Part shown: positions 8,571 to 17,588 of the stretch, one piece after another | How positions within the stretch are numbered: the first letter of the stretch is position 1 | Layout: the number at the start of each line of letters is the position of its first letter | Assembly: GCF_007641255.1 (NCBI RefSeq) | Contig: NZ_CP036259.1 | Span: forward strand, 4,032,501-4,096,500 | Source of the DNA: Sporomusa termitida | GTDB lineage: Bacteria > Bacillota > Negativicutes > Sporomusales > Sporomusaceae | Length of the DNA stretch: 64,000 nt | Reading direction: 5' to 3' | The notes under the pieces: model-generated | Databases searched by the model: none | Told to the model about the DNA's origin: nothing | What the model saw: only the letters and a program-made list of their open reading frames with translations | Position numbers and translations under genes: made by a program

Positions 8571-9257
8571 CTACACCATCCACGGATACTGGGTATATGG
8601 TTTGAGGACAAAAATCGGATAGTGCGTGCTTACCTTTCCAGCCAGCCACTCCGGTATTACAACACTATGAATAGGCACTGCCAGCTCCGCGGACGCAGCC
8701 TCGGCGATAGCCAATCCAGTTTGAATATGTTGCTCGTTGGTTCCACCCGCCAGATTGGTATTACTAATAATTCCGGTTATTTTCAACCTGGATGCATGTT
8801 CAATACAGTGAAATAACTCTACGATAGCCGCCACCGTGCTCGTGAAAGGGCGGCATGTATTTACGACCAACATCGCCTGATATGGATTACTGGCAAACAA
8901 CTTGCTAAACTGTCCTAGAACAATAGCAGCTTTCCCTCCACCTACATCCATTACCACTTGGTAATCCTGTTGACTTAGTACTCTAGTCAAATTATGTGGC
9001 AAAACCGGAAGATCAGCATTTTCCAGGCGCTGTTCTGGAGCTACGACCTCTATTTCATTTTTCTCTAGCAATTTTCGATTTTCCCGGGTACGAAAGCAGG
9101 GTTTTACGAGATCAATATCTACTATTGCTGTTTTACAACCCAGTGCTTTGATTTGCAATGCATAGTTTACAGCTAGTTCGGTCTTGCCACTGCCAAATTC
9201 ACCAAGAAATATTTTTACTCTCGCCCCTTGCAGCAACGGACTATCGACAGCTTGCAT
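8571..9257 (-). CDS. P-loop ATPase of unknown role in the 2-hydroxyacid cluster
   Basis: 228 residues. A deviant Walker A, GEFGSGKTE, lies at about residues 19-27. YQVVMDVGGGKAAI looks like a Walker B/switch region of the SIMIBI (MinD/CooC/CobQ) class, and KITGIISNTNLAGGT is a guanine/adenine-specificity-like stretch. No membrane segments are present. I do not recognise the exact family. Its place directly after glcF in a cluster with nickel-dependent LarA suggests a maturation or chaperone ATPase, as CooC is for nickel in CO dehydrogenase, but this is inference only. GGAAGGTGAAATCTC precedes the ATG. Confidence 0.6.
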   Translation of the reverse strand: MQAVDSPLLQGARVKIFLGEFGSGKTELAVNYALQIKALGCKTAIVDIDLVKPCFRTRENRKLLEKNEIEVVAPEQRLENADLPVLPHNLTRVLSQQDYQVVMDVGGGKAAIVLGQFSKLFASNPYQAMLVVNTCRPFTSTVAAIVELFHCIEHASRLKITGIISNTNLAGGTNEQHIQTGLAIAEAASAELAVPIHSVVIPEWLAGKVSTHYPIFVLKPYTQYPWMV

Positions 9258-9303
9258 GAGATTTCACCTTCCGTTTCTTAACCTGTAAAAACCCTGTTTA
9301 TAC

Positions 9304-10605
9304 TTATTTAGCAGGTGTACTCACCTTACCAGCCTCATATGCTTTCGCCAGCAGTTGTACGACATGAACGCAGTCCTGAGTTTTGCCATTCTGCACCAGT
9401 CCGTCAATAATGTGCATCCGGCAGGAACCGCAGCTGGTTGCGACGGTATCGGCAGCGGTAGCTGCTATGTCGGCAATTTTGCGGTCATTAATTTTCCGGG
9501 CAACCTCATAATGAACCAAACTGAACGAGCCGCCGGCGCCACAGCAGCGGGCAGGTTCTTTCATTTCTATGAAGCTTACACCAGGGATAGCAGCAAGAAT
9601 TGCCCGTGGTTGGGTAGTTACCTTAATCCCCCGGGCCATATGGCAGGGGTCATGCATGGTCACTGCGGCGTTTATCGGCCCCAGCTTATCCTTGCGGAAT
9701 TTGACGATATCCACAAGAAATTCACTGATTTCATAGGTCTTAACTGCTAATTTTTTAGCCCGCGCTTGTAATTCGGGGTCATCGTCAAACAGTTCCGGGT
9801 ACTCAATCTTAAAGGCTTCGGCGCAGGACCCGCAGGCGGCGACGATATAATCGGCATGGGCCCGCTCGAAGGTCTCGATATTGTGTTTCGCAAATATTTT
9901 AGCTAATTCGACATCACCGGCCATGTAAACAGGGGTACCGCAGCAGTGCTGCCTGGCCGGCATGGTGATCTCCGCATCGTTGGCCTTAAGCACATTGATG
10001 ACGGCCCGGCCAATGTCGGTGTATACATAGTTAATGGTACAACCAGTGAAGAAAGCCACTTTCATCCGCGGCTTCTCTATGGGCATGGTTTCAGGAAATT
10101 GACTGCGTAGCGGCGTTGACGCAAAGGGTGCCAAAACACGCCGCCGGTCCAGACCGGGCAGGGGAAAGCGGGCAACAACAGCCAAATGTCCAGGCAGTTT
10201 TTTCATCTGCAGCGGACCAAACAGGCCGGCCATACGCAGCGCCAGGTCAAAGAGGGTTCGATTAGCCAGCAGCTTAAATATCTTTTTCTTAATAGGGTTT
10301 AGACCGCGGGCTTTAACCGCCGCCTGGCGGCCGCGTAAGATAAGCTCGTCAGCTTTAACGCCGCAAGGGCATTTGGCCGCACAGGCTTTACAGGATACGC
10401 ACATAGCCATCCGCGCATCAAAACCCTCAGTGATCTGGGCATTACCGCTCAACACCGCCTCGATCAGCGAAATTTTTCCCCGGGCCACCGCCGCTTCGCT
10501 TTGAATCTCCTTATAGACCGGACATACCTCCATGCAATTGCCGCATTTCATGCAGTTGGCGATGGCATCTTCGATATCTGCCAATAATTGCTTATCCTTG
10601 TTCAT
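9304..10605 (-). CDS. GlcF-type iron-sulfur subunit of 2-hydroxyacid dehydrogenase
   Basis: 433 residues. Two ferredoxin-type motifs occur at the N-terminus (CMKCGNCMEVCPVY and CVSCKACAAKCPCG). Two CCG domains follow (GCTINYVY...HCCGTPVYMAGD, and DPCHMARG...ARCCGAGGSF), as in GlcF, GlpC and HdrD-like subunits. It would carry electrons from the FAD subunit encoded immediately upstream (three-base gap) to an unknown acceptor, perhaps menaquinone, whose synthesis genes are in this window. The soluble sequence implies a peripheral complex. Confidence 0.92.
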   Translation of the reverse strand: MNKDKQLLADIEDAIANCMKCGNCMEVCPVYKEIQSEAAVARGKISLIEAVLSGNAQITEGFDARMAMCVSCKACAAKCPCGVKADELILRGRQAAVKARGLNPIKKKIFKLLANRTLFDLALRMAGLFGPLQMKKLPGHLAVVARFPLPGLDRRRVLAPFASTPLRSQFPETMPIEKPRMKVAFFTGCTINYVYTDIGRAVINVLKANDAEITMPARQHCCGTPVYMAGDVELAKIFAKHNIETFERAHADYIVAACGSCAEAFKIEYPELFDDDPELQARAKKLAVKTYEISEFLVDIVKFRKDKLGPINAAVTMHDPCHMARGIKVTTQPRAILAAIPGVSFIEMKEPARCCGAGGSFSLVHYEVARKINDRKIADIAATAADTVATSCGSCRMHIIDGLVQNGKTQDCVHVVQLLAKAYEAGKVSTPAK

Positions 10606-10608
10606 ACC

Positions 10609-11991
10609 TTAACACTCCCCGACAAGCTTGCCTGGATTAAGGATGCAATTAGGATCCAAAGCTTTTTTTATAGTACGCATAGTGCGTATACCTACCGCGC
10701 CGAATTGATCTTCCATGTATTTTAGTTTTCCGAGACCAATGCCATGTTCACCACTTAGCGTCCCCCCCAGTCTGATAGCAGTAGTGAAGATTTCATCCAT
10801 GGCCTGATAGACCCGCTCCATCTCCGCTTTATCGCGCAGGTCGCAAACAATCGTCGGGTGCAGATTACCGTCGCCGGCATGGCCGAAAGTACCGATGGTC
10901 ACATTATATTTGGCAGCAGCCTGGTTTACTGCCCGGATCATATCCGGCACTTTACTGCGCGGTACAGTAGCGTCTTCCGTAAAGGTAGTGGGACGCAGTT
11001 TGGCCAGGGCCGGCAGCGCCGCCCGCCGGGCCGCCCAGATTTTATCACGTTCTGCGGCATCTTGGGCCACCTGGATTTTATCAGCATGATTAGCCTTAAG
11101 CACTTCAGTTACTTTAGCAGCTTCTTTTTCTACGACTTCGGGAATGCCGTCTACTTCAATAAGCAAAACCGCCTCAGCCTCGATAGGAAGCCCCACTTTG
11201 GCATAATCCTCGACGGTACGGATAGTAGCGTTATCCAATATCTCCAGGGTTGCCGGAATGACTTTACTGGCGATAATGGCGGCTATGGCCTTACCCGCGT
11301 TGTCCAAATTTGAGAAAATCGCCATCATCGATTTTTTAGCCTCCGGCGCCGGGACCAGTTTTACAATAATCCTGGTAATAACCCCCAAAGTCCCTTCTGC
11401 GCCGGTAAATAGCTTGGTTAAGTCATAGCCGGCGACATCTTTTACATTTTTGCCACCGGTTTTGAGAATACTGCCGTCGGCAAGAACAACTTCCAATCCC
11501 ATAACATAATGTTTTGATACGCCATACTTAAGACCACGCAGGCCACCCGCGTTTTCCGAAACCGTGCCGCCAAGGGTTGCCGTGGTTACTGTACCGGGAT
11601 CAGGCGGATAAATCAGCCCGAATTCTTCGACCGCCTTGTTAAGCTCGGCAACGATAACCCCCGGTTCAGCGATGGCAACCAGATTGGCATCATCAACCTC
11701 AATGATTTTGTTGAACCGGGTCATAAGCAAAACAATACCACCCTTGGTGGGGACCGTACCCGCACTCAGATTCGTACCCGAGCCCCGGGGATAGACTGGT
11801 ATCTTTTCATTATTGGCCAATATCAGCACTCGCGAAACTTCGTCTGTGTCAGCAGGAGATACGACGGCTTCCGGCATATGGGAAAAACCTGGTGTGGCGT
11901 CGTAGGCGTAGCATAACAGATCTTCTTTACTTGTTAGAATATTTTGCTCGCCCACAATTTTTTTCAGGTCATTTATTAGTCGGCTTTCCAT
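10609..11991 (-). CDS. GlcD-type FAD-dependent 2-hydroxyacid (glycolate/D-lactate) dehydrogenase
   Basis: 460 residues, the usual GlcD length. The FAD-binding PCMH domain shows PRGSGTNLSAGTVP (about residues 69-82), YPPDPGTVTTATLGGTVSENAGG and KYGVSKHYVMGLEVV. The C-terminal domain ends in FGHAGDGNLHPT and LSGEHGIGLGKLKYM, the substrate and FAD contacts of the D-lactate/glycolate dehydrogenase family. It oxidises a 2-hydroxyacid to the 2-oxoacid, passing electrons to the GlcF-type partner. The LarA gene upstream implies that both enantiomers are used, since these enzymes are stereospecific. Confidence 0.93.
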   Translation of the reverse strand: MESRLINDLKKIVGEQNILTSKEDLLCYAYDATPGFSHMPEAVVSPADTDEVSRVLILANNEKIPVYPRGSGTNLSAGTVPTKGGIVLLMTRFNKIIEVDDANLVAIAEPGVIVAELNKAVEEFGLIYPPDPGTVTTATLGGTVSENAGGLRGLKYGVSKHYVMGLEVVLADGSILKTGGKNVKDVAGYDLTKLFTGAEGTLGVITRIIVKLVPAPEAKKSMMAIFSNLDNAGKAIAAIIASKVIPATLEILDNATIRTVEDYAKVGLPIEAEAVLLIEVDGIPEVVEKEAAKVTEVLKANHADKIQVAQDAAERDKIWAARRAALPALAKLRPTTFTEDATVPRSKVPDMIRAVNQAAAKYNVTIGTFGHAGDGNLHPTIVCDLRDKAEMERVYQAMDEIFTTAIRLGGTLSGEHGIGLGKLKYMEDQFGAVGIRTMRTIKKALDPNCILNPGKLVGEC

Positions 11992-12005
11992 ATCTGTCCT
12001 CCTTG

Positions 12006-13301
12006 TTATTTCAATACCGGCACAGTATTTGCCGCAGCCGCCATTACCGTAATAGTGTAATCATCACGCCCCAGCTTCTCTTTAGCCAGCGCCAGGGCTT
12101 CGGCGACAGTAGTCGCCGGAATCATGCCTGCTTTGCTGATAAACCCGGCATTCTCCTGCCTGGTAACAATGATCAGCGATAATTGGCGGGCTATATCTAA
12201 TAATCTATAGGCCAGAAATCCGGGAATTGTGAAATTAGCCCTTAGCGCCATCTCATGCTCTAACATTGTTGGATATTTAAACCAGTCGCTAAACTCAGCC
12301 GGTTCCGTAATATCGGGCAGTTCCAGGCAGCAAATAACGACTCCGCCTGGTTTGGCAGCCATATAAGCATTGTCAATTGTCTTTACACCCTGGTATAGGT
12401 TAATATCTTTCGGGAAGCCGCCGGCAGACGAGACTACCAAATCAGCCTGGGCAGTAATGGGAATACCATATATTTCATCCACCATTTTCGTACCGGCCAG
12501 CCAGGCTTCGTACCAGTGGCCGGCAACAAACCGGGCAAACTTATTCTCTGGCGTAAACACGGCATTAAGTAAAAAGTCCGGCCTCGCCAAAGCAGCCTGC
12601 TCAATCATATCTTCATTCATTTCATTTTCCTCAAGCTTACCGGCAATACAGTTTGGGTTCAGACCCTTGCCAACTTCTTTATTCATGCAAAACAGATGAT
12701 TGCCCTGGATGGTCTTAAAGCCGCTGATCCCCGGTAATATTGCTTTGCGCCCGCCACCGAAACCAGCCATTAGGTGGTGAACAATGCCACCAGTCAAAAT
12801 CATCTTGTCGGCCCCGGCCACTCGCTTATTAATGTAACAATCGACGCCGCCTTTGGTCTTACCGGTATACACCAGTTCCTCTTGCTTGTGGCAGTCGTGG
12901 TTATAGACAGCAACCCGATGACAGACCTTCTCCCCGCAAAGTACAACAAACTCTGCTTGCGTATTCAACCGGTGGGCACCGGGAGCAATGATGATAAATA
13001 TGTTCTGATCAGGAACGCCGGCATCATTCAATTCATCAAGCAAGACCGGGAGAAATTGATCAAAGTTAACCCAGGCCCGCGTAATATCACTGACAACCAC
13101 GGCAACCTTATCACCAGGTTTAACAACCTCCTTAAGCGGCGGGGTTCCGATCGGATTGCGAAGCGCCGCGCGTACCGCCGCCGGCACATCAACAATGGCC
13201 GGGCAAGGCTTGCCCAAAACATTGTTGATAATTTTTTCAGCAGGCAGGCTTACCTGTAGCTTGCTATTTCCATAACCAAACTCAAATACTGTTTCCGCCA
13301 T
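12006..13301 (-). CDS. larA: Nickel-pincer 2-hydroxyacid racemase (LarA family)
   Basis: 431 residues. Key LarA features are present: PGAHR (about residue 108, catalytic histidine region), and the long conserved GGIVHHLMAGFGGGRKAILPG (about 180-200), which carries the lysine that anchors the pincer cofactor and the second histidine. LarA racemises lactate; related enzymes racemise malate, 2-hydroxyglutarate and short-chain 2-hydroxyacids. The cofactor makers LarB, LarC and LarE are not in this window and must be encoded elsewhere. The gene lies between an ACS carrier and glcD, fitting a role in converting the wrong enantiomer before oxidation. AGGAGG precedes the ATG. Confidence 0.88.
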   Translation of the reverse strand: MAETVFEFGYGNSKLQVSLPAEKIINNVLGKPCPAIVDVPAAVRAALRNPIGTPPLKEVVKPGDKVAVVVSDITRAWVNFDQFLPVLLDELNDAGVPDQNIFIIIAPGAHRLNTQAEFVVLCGEKVCHRVAVYNHDCHKQEELVYTGKTKGGVDCYINKRVAGADKMILTGGIVHHLMAGFGGGRKAILPGISGFKTIQGNHLFCMNKEVGKGLNPNCIAGKLEENEMNEDMIEQAALARPDFLLNAVFTPENKFARFVAGHWYEAWLAGTKMVDEIYGIPITAQADLVVSSAGGFPKDINLYQGVKTIDNAYMAAKPGGVVICCLELPDITEPAEFSDWFKYPTMLEHEMALRANFTIPGFLAYRLLDIARQLSLIIVTRQENAGFISKAGMIPATTVAEALALAKEKLGRDDYTITVMAAAANTVPVLK

Positions 13302-13359
13302 AAAAAATACCTCCTACACTTAAATTTGATCTGATCTCTACGTTACCAGGGGCTGTTCA

Positions 13360-14652
13360 CTAGTACTTTTTTAGCGATAAGATGGCCATGCAAAACGCTC
13401 CCAGAACTGCTACTCCCACTAAGAACATCAGTCCCCCCACATATCCGCCGGTTACACTAATAAAATAGCCAATCAATACCGGGGCAAACGCTGAGCCGGC
13501 ATTGGCCAGACCGTTCATCGAACCAGTAGCCGCACCTACCGCTTTAGAAGGAACGATTTGCTGTAATATCGTCCAGGATTGCGGTAAGGCCAGAGCAATT
13601 GAGGCGATACCAGCGGAAATCATTAAAGCTGCCGTAAGATTGTCCGGGGCATGAGCGCCAAAGTAAATCCCCAGAGCAGCACCAATATGGCCAAAACAAA
13701 TGAACGGTGCTCTTCGGCCCCATTTATCTGCCAGGTGACCAAAAACCAGTAGACTTACCCCCCCCAGCACATACGGCAGTGCAGCAAGTGCCCCCATAGC
13801 ATTCCAGGAGAAGCCCCGCGCCTCTTTGAGATAATTGGGCAGCCAGGCCATTGTTCCCCACCAAATAGATGCTACGCAAAAATAATTGACGGTCAGCAGC
13901 CAAAAGCGATAGTCTGTTGCAAAGCTCTTAATGCGTTGGGCCAGGGTTTCGGTAGCAATCCCTTTTTGCTGTTCAGCCTCAGCCTTCAGTCCACTTTCAA
14001 TCCAGTCAAGCTCTAACTTATTTACCCGTTTATGCTGGCGGGGGTGATCAGTAACGTAAAACCATATAATCAGCAATGGTATCATGCCTAAGATGACTAA
14101 TGAGAAGAAGGTGCCACGCCAGCCCCACGCCGCTAGAACCCAGCTAAAGAAAGGCATTGCCAGAGCCGGTCCTCCCATAAGGCCAATAAGCCATACTGCA
14201 TTGGCTTTGCCACGTTCACCTGGCGGAAACCAGTTTTTAACAAAACTGCTTTGCATTGGCCAGTGCATCCCTTCGCCGATACCCAAAATAACACGCGACA
14301 CCAGCAGCGTTGTGAAAACTGCAGCAAAACCACCGATAGCAACTGACACTGTCCATAACAAAATAGATAACGACATTGCTTTTCGCGGCCCCATCCAGTC
14401 TCCCAGGGGGCTAAGCAAGATATTCGCCAGCCCGTAAGCGATAAGAAAGAGCGTCATAATCAAGCCCATCCGGACTGGATCACCTTTGATTCCCATTTCC
14501 GTGAGGAAGGCATTATCCGCTAAAAGTATCGAGACATTCACCCGATCCCAATAAGCAATCAGTAATGTCAGTAGCAGAATAAGTACTAATACCCATCTTT
14601 CCTTGGTTGGCTTGACACCCGCCGTCTGCCGCGCGTCGTTTATGGTACTCAC
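13360..14652 (-). CDS. MFS transporter, ACS type, hydroxyacid cluster (second carrier)
   Basis: 430 residues, twelve membrane segments. The segments LLIAYWDRVNVSILLADNAF and RVILGIGEGMHWPMQSSFVKNWFPPGERGKA are typical of the ACS organic-anion carriers. It is first in the larA-glcD-glcF stretch and follows the oxidoreductase genes after a 266-base gap containing a strong hairpin, so it may open a second transcript. It shares fold and family with the carrier at 7143-8432 but is clearly diverged. Confidence 0.88.
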   Translation of the reverse strand: MSTINDARQTAGVKPTKERWVLVLILLLTLLIAYWDRVNVSILLADNAFLTEMGIKGDPVRMGLIMTLFLIAYGLANILLSPLGDWMGPRKAMSLSILLWTVSVAIGGFAAVFTTLLVSRVILGIGEGMHWPMQSSFVKNWFPPGERGKANAVWLIGLMGGPALAMPFFSWVLAAWGWRGTFFSLVILGMIPLLIIWFYVTDHPRQHKRVNKLELDWIESGLKAEAEQQKGIATETLAQRIKSFATDYRFWLLTVNYFCVASIWWGTMAWLPNYLKEARGFSWNAMGALAALPYVLGGVSLLVFGHLADKWGRRAPFICFGHIGAALGIYFGAHAPDNLTAALMISAGIASIALALPQSWTILQQIVPSKAVGAATGSMNGLANAGSAFAPVLIGYFISVTGGYVGGLMFLVGVAVLGAFCMAILSLKKY

Positions 14653-14745
14653 ATATAGCCCCTCCCAATTATAAAGTTTTGCGCCTGGGGAAAATCTAAA
14701 ACCTCCTCTCTCATTTCTATTTTCCTGGAAAATAAAAGAGCATTG

Positions 14746-14769
14746 CGGCTCAAGGCTTACCTTGAGCCG
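14746..14769 (+). terminator. Hairpin with 10-bp stem and T tract
   Basis: CGGCTCAAGG and CCTTGAGCCG pair around a 4-base loop and are followed on the plus strand by TTTTTATTTTT. No plus-strand gene ends here; the flanking genes are both on the minus strand. On the minus strand the T-rich run follows after a few bases. It may separate the oxidoreductase genes from the MFS-larA-glcDF genes, or stop antisense transcription. Confidence 0.65.
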
Positions 14770-14918
14770 TTTTTATTTTTCCACCAGCAAAACCTTGAAT
14801 AATAATTAGGTAGAGTGCCAACGTTTTGTTGGGGAACAAATCAAAAGTAGACGGAACATATTAGATGCTTACTATTCTTAATCTTCAATTAATTAAAGCG
14901 ATAATCCTTTGCCGGTTC

Positions 14919-15470
14919 TCAATGCGTTTGCTTGATCTGCATCACAAAATCGTAGCCCCGGTTAAGGGCTTCCTGGTTGGCAGGCACCATGCCGGGCTTG
15001 GCGGCAAACTTTTTGGCAAAGGCATTCATCAGCGATTCTTTCTCCACCACAGCTGTGGCAGCCAACAATGCACCTAAAGCTACCATATTAATCATCTTTA
15101 CACTACCCAGCTCACTGGCGATTTCATTAATAGGTACAAGATAAGCCTTGATATCATTGCGCTGTGCCGGTTTGTTAACCAGTGAGCTGTTGATTATCAG
15201 CGCGCCGTTTGGCTTGATTGTCGCCTCAAATTTGTCCAGTGAGGGCAAATTCATGATTACAGCTGCCGTTGGCTTGGTAACAATGGGAGCACCTACAGAC
15301 GCCTCTGCGATAATAACCGAGCAATTGGCGGTTCCGCCCCGCATTTCCGGACCATAAGACGGCATCCAGGATACATTCTTATTCTCCAGCATTCCCGCAT
15401 AGGTTAAAAGCTGCCCCATGACCATAACGCCTTGCCCGCCAAAGCCTGACATAATAATTTCGTGTCTCAT
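14919..15470 (-). CDS. 2-oxoacid:ferredoxin oxidoreductase, gamma subunit
   Basis: 183 residues. The opening EIIMSGFGGQGVMVMGQLL and the later SYGPEMRGGTANCSVII are signatures of the gamma (POR_gamma) subunit. It ends the four-gene complex in the order ferredoxin, alpha, beta, gamma and abuts the beta gene by one base. The complex decarboxylates a 2-oxoacid to acyl-CoA and reduces ferredoxin. Confidence 0.93.
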   Translation of the reverse strand: MRHEIIMSGFGGQGVMVMGQLLTYAGMLENKNVSWMPSYGPEMRGGTANCSVIIAEASVGAPIVTKPTAAVIMNLPSLDKFEATIKPNGALIINSSLVNKPAQRNDIKAYLVPINEIASELGSVKMINMVALGALLAATAVVEKESLMNAFAKKFAAKPGMVPANQEALNRGYDFVMQIKQTH

Positions 15471-16219
15471 TATTGCACCCCCTCAATATTTTTATAGACG
15501 CCGAGAGGGAATTGCGGCAGCATATTTTCTTTCAGCCATTTCTTTGCTTCTACCGGAGACTTACCCCAGTTTGTGGGACAGGTGGCCACTACTTCCACTA
15601 ATGCAAAACCTTCGCCGCGAATTTGCACTTCAAAAGCGGTTTTAATTGCTTTTTTGGCTTTAGTCATATTAGCCGGATCATTAACGGAAACACGGGCAAT
15701 ATACTTGGCCCCGTCCAGGGTGGCCAGCAACTCCGACAAACGAATCGGTGAGCCGGCAGATGAAAGCTGGCGGCCATAGGGAGATGTGGCTGTTACTTGA
15801 TTTACTAGCGTTGTCGGCGCCATTTGACCGCCGGTCATGCCATAAATAGCATTATTTACAAATATCGTCGTTATTTTTTCGCCCCGGGCAGCGGCATGCA
15901 CGACTTCGGCCATACCAATCGCCGCAATATCGCCATCTCCCTGATAAGTAAATACTACATTTTCCGGATGCACCCGTTTAATACCGGTAGCAACTGCCGG
16001 CGCACGACCGTGAGCTGCCTGCTGCGAATCTATGTTAAAATATTGATCTGCCAATACCGAGCAGCCTACAGGCACAACACCGATCGTCTTTTTCTGTATC
16101 CCTAATTCATCAATCACTTCTGCCACTAAACGATGAATGATTCCATGCTGGCAACCGGGGCAGTAGTGTGAGGACACGTCTACCAGCGATTGCGGTCTAG
16201 CAAACAACTTTTCCGCCAT
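15470..16219 (-). CDS. 2-oxoacid:ferredoxin oxidoreductase, beta (TPP-binding) subunit
   Basis: About 249 residues from the ATG at 16219 (AAAGGGGGCAAATAACA upstream, overlapping the alpha stop codon); a longer in-frame extension inside the alpha gene is rejected. The start of the fold shows HYCPGCQHGIIHRLVAEV, and the thiamine diphosphate/Mg site shows YQGDGDIAAIGMAE followed by NNAIYGMTGGQMAPTT. A gene for the alpha subunit lies directly upstream. Confidence 0.93.
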   Translation of the reverse strand: MAEKLFARPQSLVDVSSHYCPGCQHGIIHRLVAEVIDELGIQKKTIGVVPVGCSVLADQYFNIDSQQAAHGRAPAVATGIKRVHPENVVFTYQGDGDIAAIGMAEVVHAAARGEKITTIFVNNAIYGMTGGQMAPTTLVNQVTATSPYGRQLSSAGSPIRLSELLATLDGAKYIARVSVNDPANMTKAKKAIKTAFEVQIRGEGFALVEVVATCPTNWGKSPVEAKKWLKENMLPQFPLGVYKNIEGVQ

Positions 16220-16221
16220 TG

Positions 16222-17289
16222 TTATTTGCCCCCTTTTGTTGCAAATATTTTTACTATTTGGTCGAAAACATCCTGCGGGCTCATCATCATGCCGCCGGTG
16301 CGGCCATAGAAGTGAACTGGCTTGGAACATCTGATTGCCAGATTAACATCTTCAACCATTTGCCCGGCGCTGAGCTCCAGCGTTAAAACAGCGGCGGCCT
16401 TATCAACCGCCTTTTCCAAAGCCGCTTTCGGGAAAGGCCACAGCGTAATAGGCCGGAACAAACCTACCTTATAGCCTTTTTCTCGCGCTAATTCCATTGC
16501 GGAATACGCAATACGCGATGATATTCCGTAAGCTACAAGCACCAGCTCGGCATCGGCAGTGAAGGTTTCTTCCCAACGCACTTCCCGTTCCTGCAGTAAT
16601 GCATATTTTTTCTGCAGCGTGTTGTTGACCTCTTCCAGTTTCTCAGGGTTAAGACGAAGTGTATCTATCTGGTTAGGTTGCTCACGCTCACCCATGCCGG
16701 TTGTAGCCCACGGCTTCTCCACCGGAATTACCGGGAGATCATGAAAGTCAACAGGTTCCATCATTTGACCAAGAGCACCGTCGCCTAAAATCATTACCGG
16801 ATTACGGTATTGATCTGCAATGTTAAAGGCGTGCACTGTTAGTTCAGCCATTTCCTGTACGCTATTGGGCGCCACCACGATACAGTGGTAATCACCATGA
16901 CCGCCGCCTTTGGTTGCCTGAAAATAATCGCCCTGCCCCGGCTGAATACCGCCTAGTCCGGGACCGCCCCGCATAATGTTCACAATTACACAGGGCAATT
17001 CGCCGGCAGCAATATAGGAGATCCCTTCTTGTTTGAGACTCACTCCCGGGCTTGATGAGGAAGTCATAACCCTGGCACCGGCACCGGCGGCGCCATAGAC
17101 CATATTGATTGCCGCAATTTCACTTTCGGCTTGCAAAAATACCCCTTGGACTTGAGGCAACCGTTTGGCCATATATTCAATTAACTCTGACTGCGGTGTG
17201 ATAGGATAGCCAAAATAATACCTGCAGCCGGCGATGACAGCAGCCTCACCGATCGCTTCGTTACCTTTCATCAATACCTTTTCCGACAT
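16222..17289 (-). CDS. 2-oxoacid:ferredoxin oxidoreductase, alpha subunit (VorB/KorA type)
   Basis: 355 residues. YFGYPITPQSELIEYMA, QAESEIAAINMVYGAAGAG and MTSSSSPGVSLKQEGISY place it in the group usually named 2-oxoisovalerate (VorB) or 2-oxoglutarate (KorA) oxidoreductase alpha subunits. Sequence alone does not settle which 2-oxoacid is used. With the dehydrogenase and LarA genes downstream, the substrate is expected to be the 2-oxo product of the imported hydroxyacid. Confidence 0.92.
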   Translation of the reverse strand: MSEKVLMKGNEAIGEAAVIAGCRYYFGYPITPQSELIEYMAKRLPQVQGVFLQAESEIAAINMVYGAAGAGARVMTSSSSPGVSLKQEGISYIAAGELPCVIVNIMRGGPGLGGIQPGQGDYFQATKGGGHGDYHCIVVAPNSVQEMAELTVHAFNIADQYRNPVMILGDGALGQMMEPVDFHDLPVIPVEKPWATTGMGEREQPNQIDTLRLNPEKLEEVNNTLQKKYALLQEREVRWEETFTADAELVLVAYGISSRIAYSAMELAREKGYKVGLFRPITLWPFPKAALEKAVDKAAAVLTLELSAGQMVEDVNLAIRCSKPVHFYGRTGGMMMSPQDVFDQIVKIFATKGGK

Positions 17290-17304
17290 TTTTCCACTCC
17301 CCTT

Positions 17305-17508
17305 TTATTCGTAAATTTCAATTACTACATCCGGACAAGCCCTTGCACACAGAGCACACCCAACACATTCTGAATCGTCGGGACAAGTAGCAGGATGGTA
17401 GCCTTTGGCATTAAAATCCGCCGACATAACAATAATGTTTTTGGGACACGCATCGAAACACAACTCGCAGCCCTTACACCTTTCTTCACGAAAAACTGGT
17501 TTTGGCAT
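17305..17508 (-). CDS. 2-oxoacid:ferredoxin oxidoreductase, delta (2[4Fe-4S] ferredoxin) subunit
   Basis: 67 residues with two ferredoxin clusters: CKGCELCFDACP and, after a TCPDDSE insertion, CVGCALCARACP. The length and its position just before the alpha gene fit the delta subunit that takes electrons from the TPP subunit. Confidence 0.92.
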   Translation of the reverse strand: MPKPVFREERCKGCELCFDACPKNIIVMSADFNAKGYHPATCPDDSECVGCALCARACPDVVIEIYE

Positions 17509-17588
17509 CCTTCATTCCTCCTTAGGTTTTAATATTATCGGCAACATTAGCAATGTGACCTCACAGCATCTATAAATCAGGTACCTGC

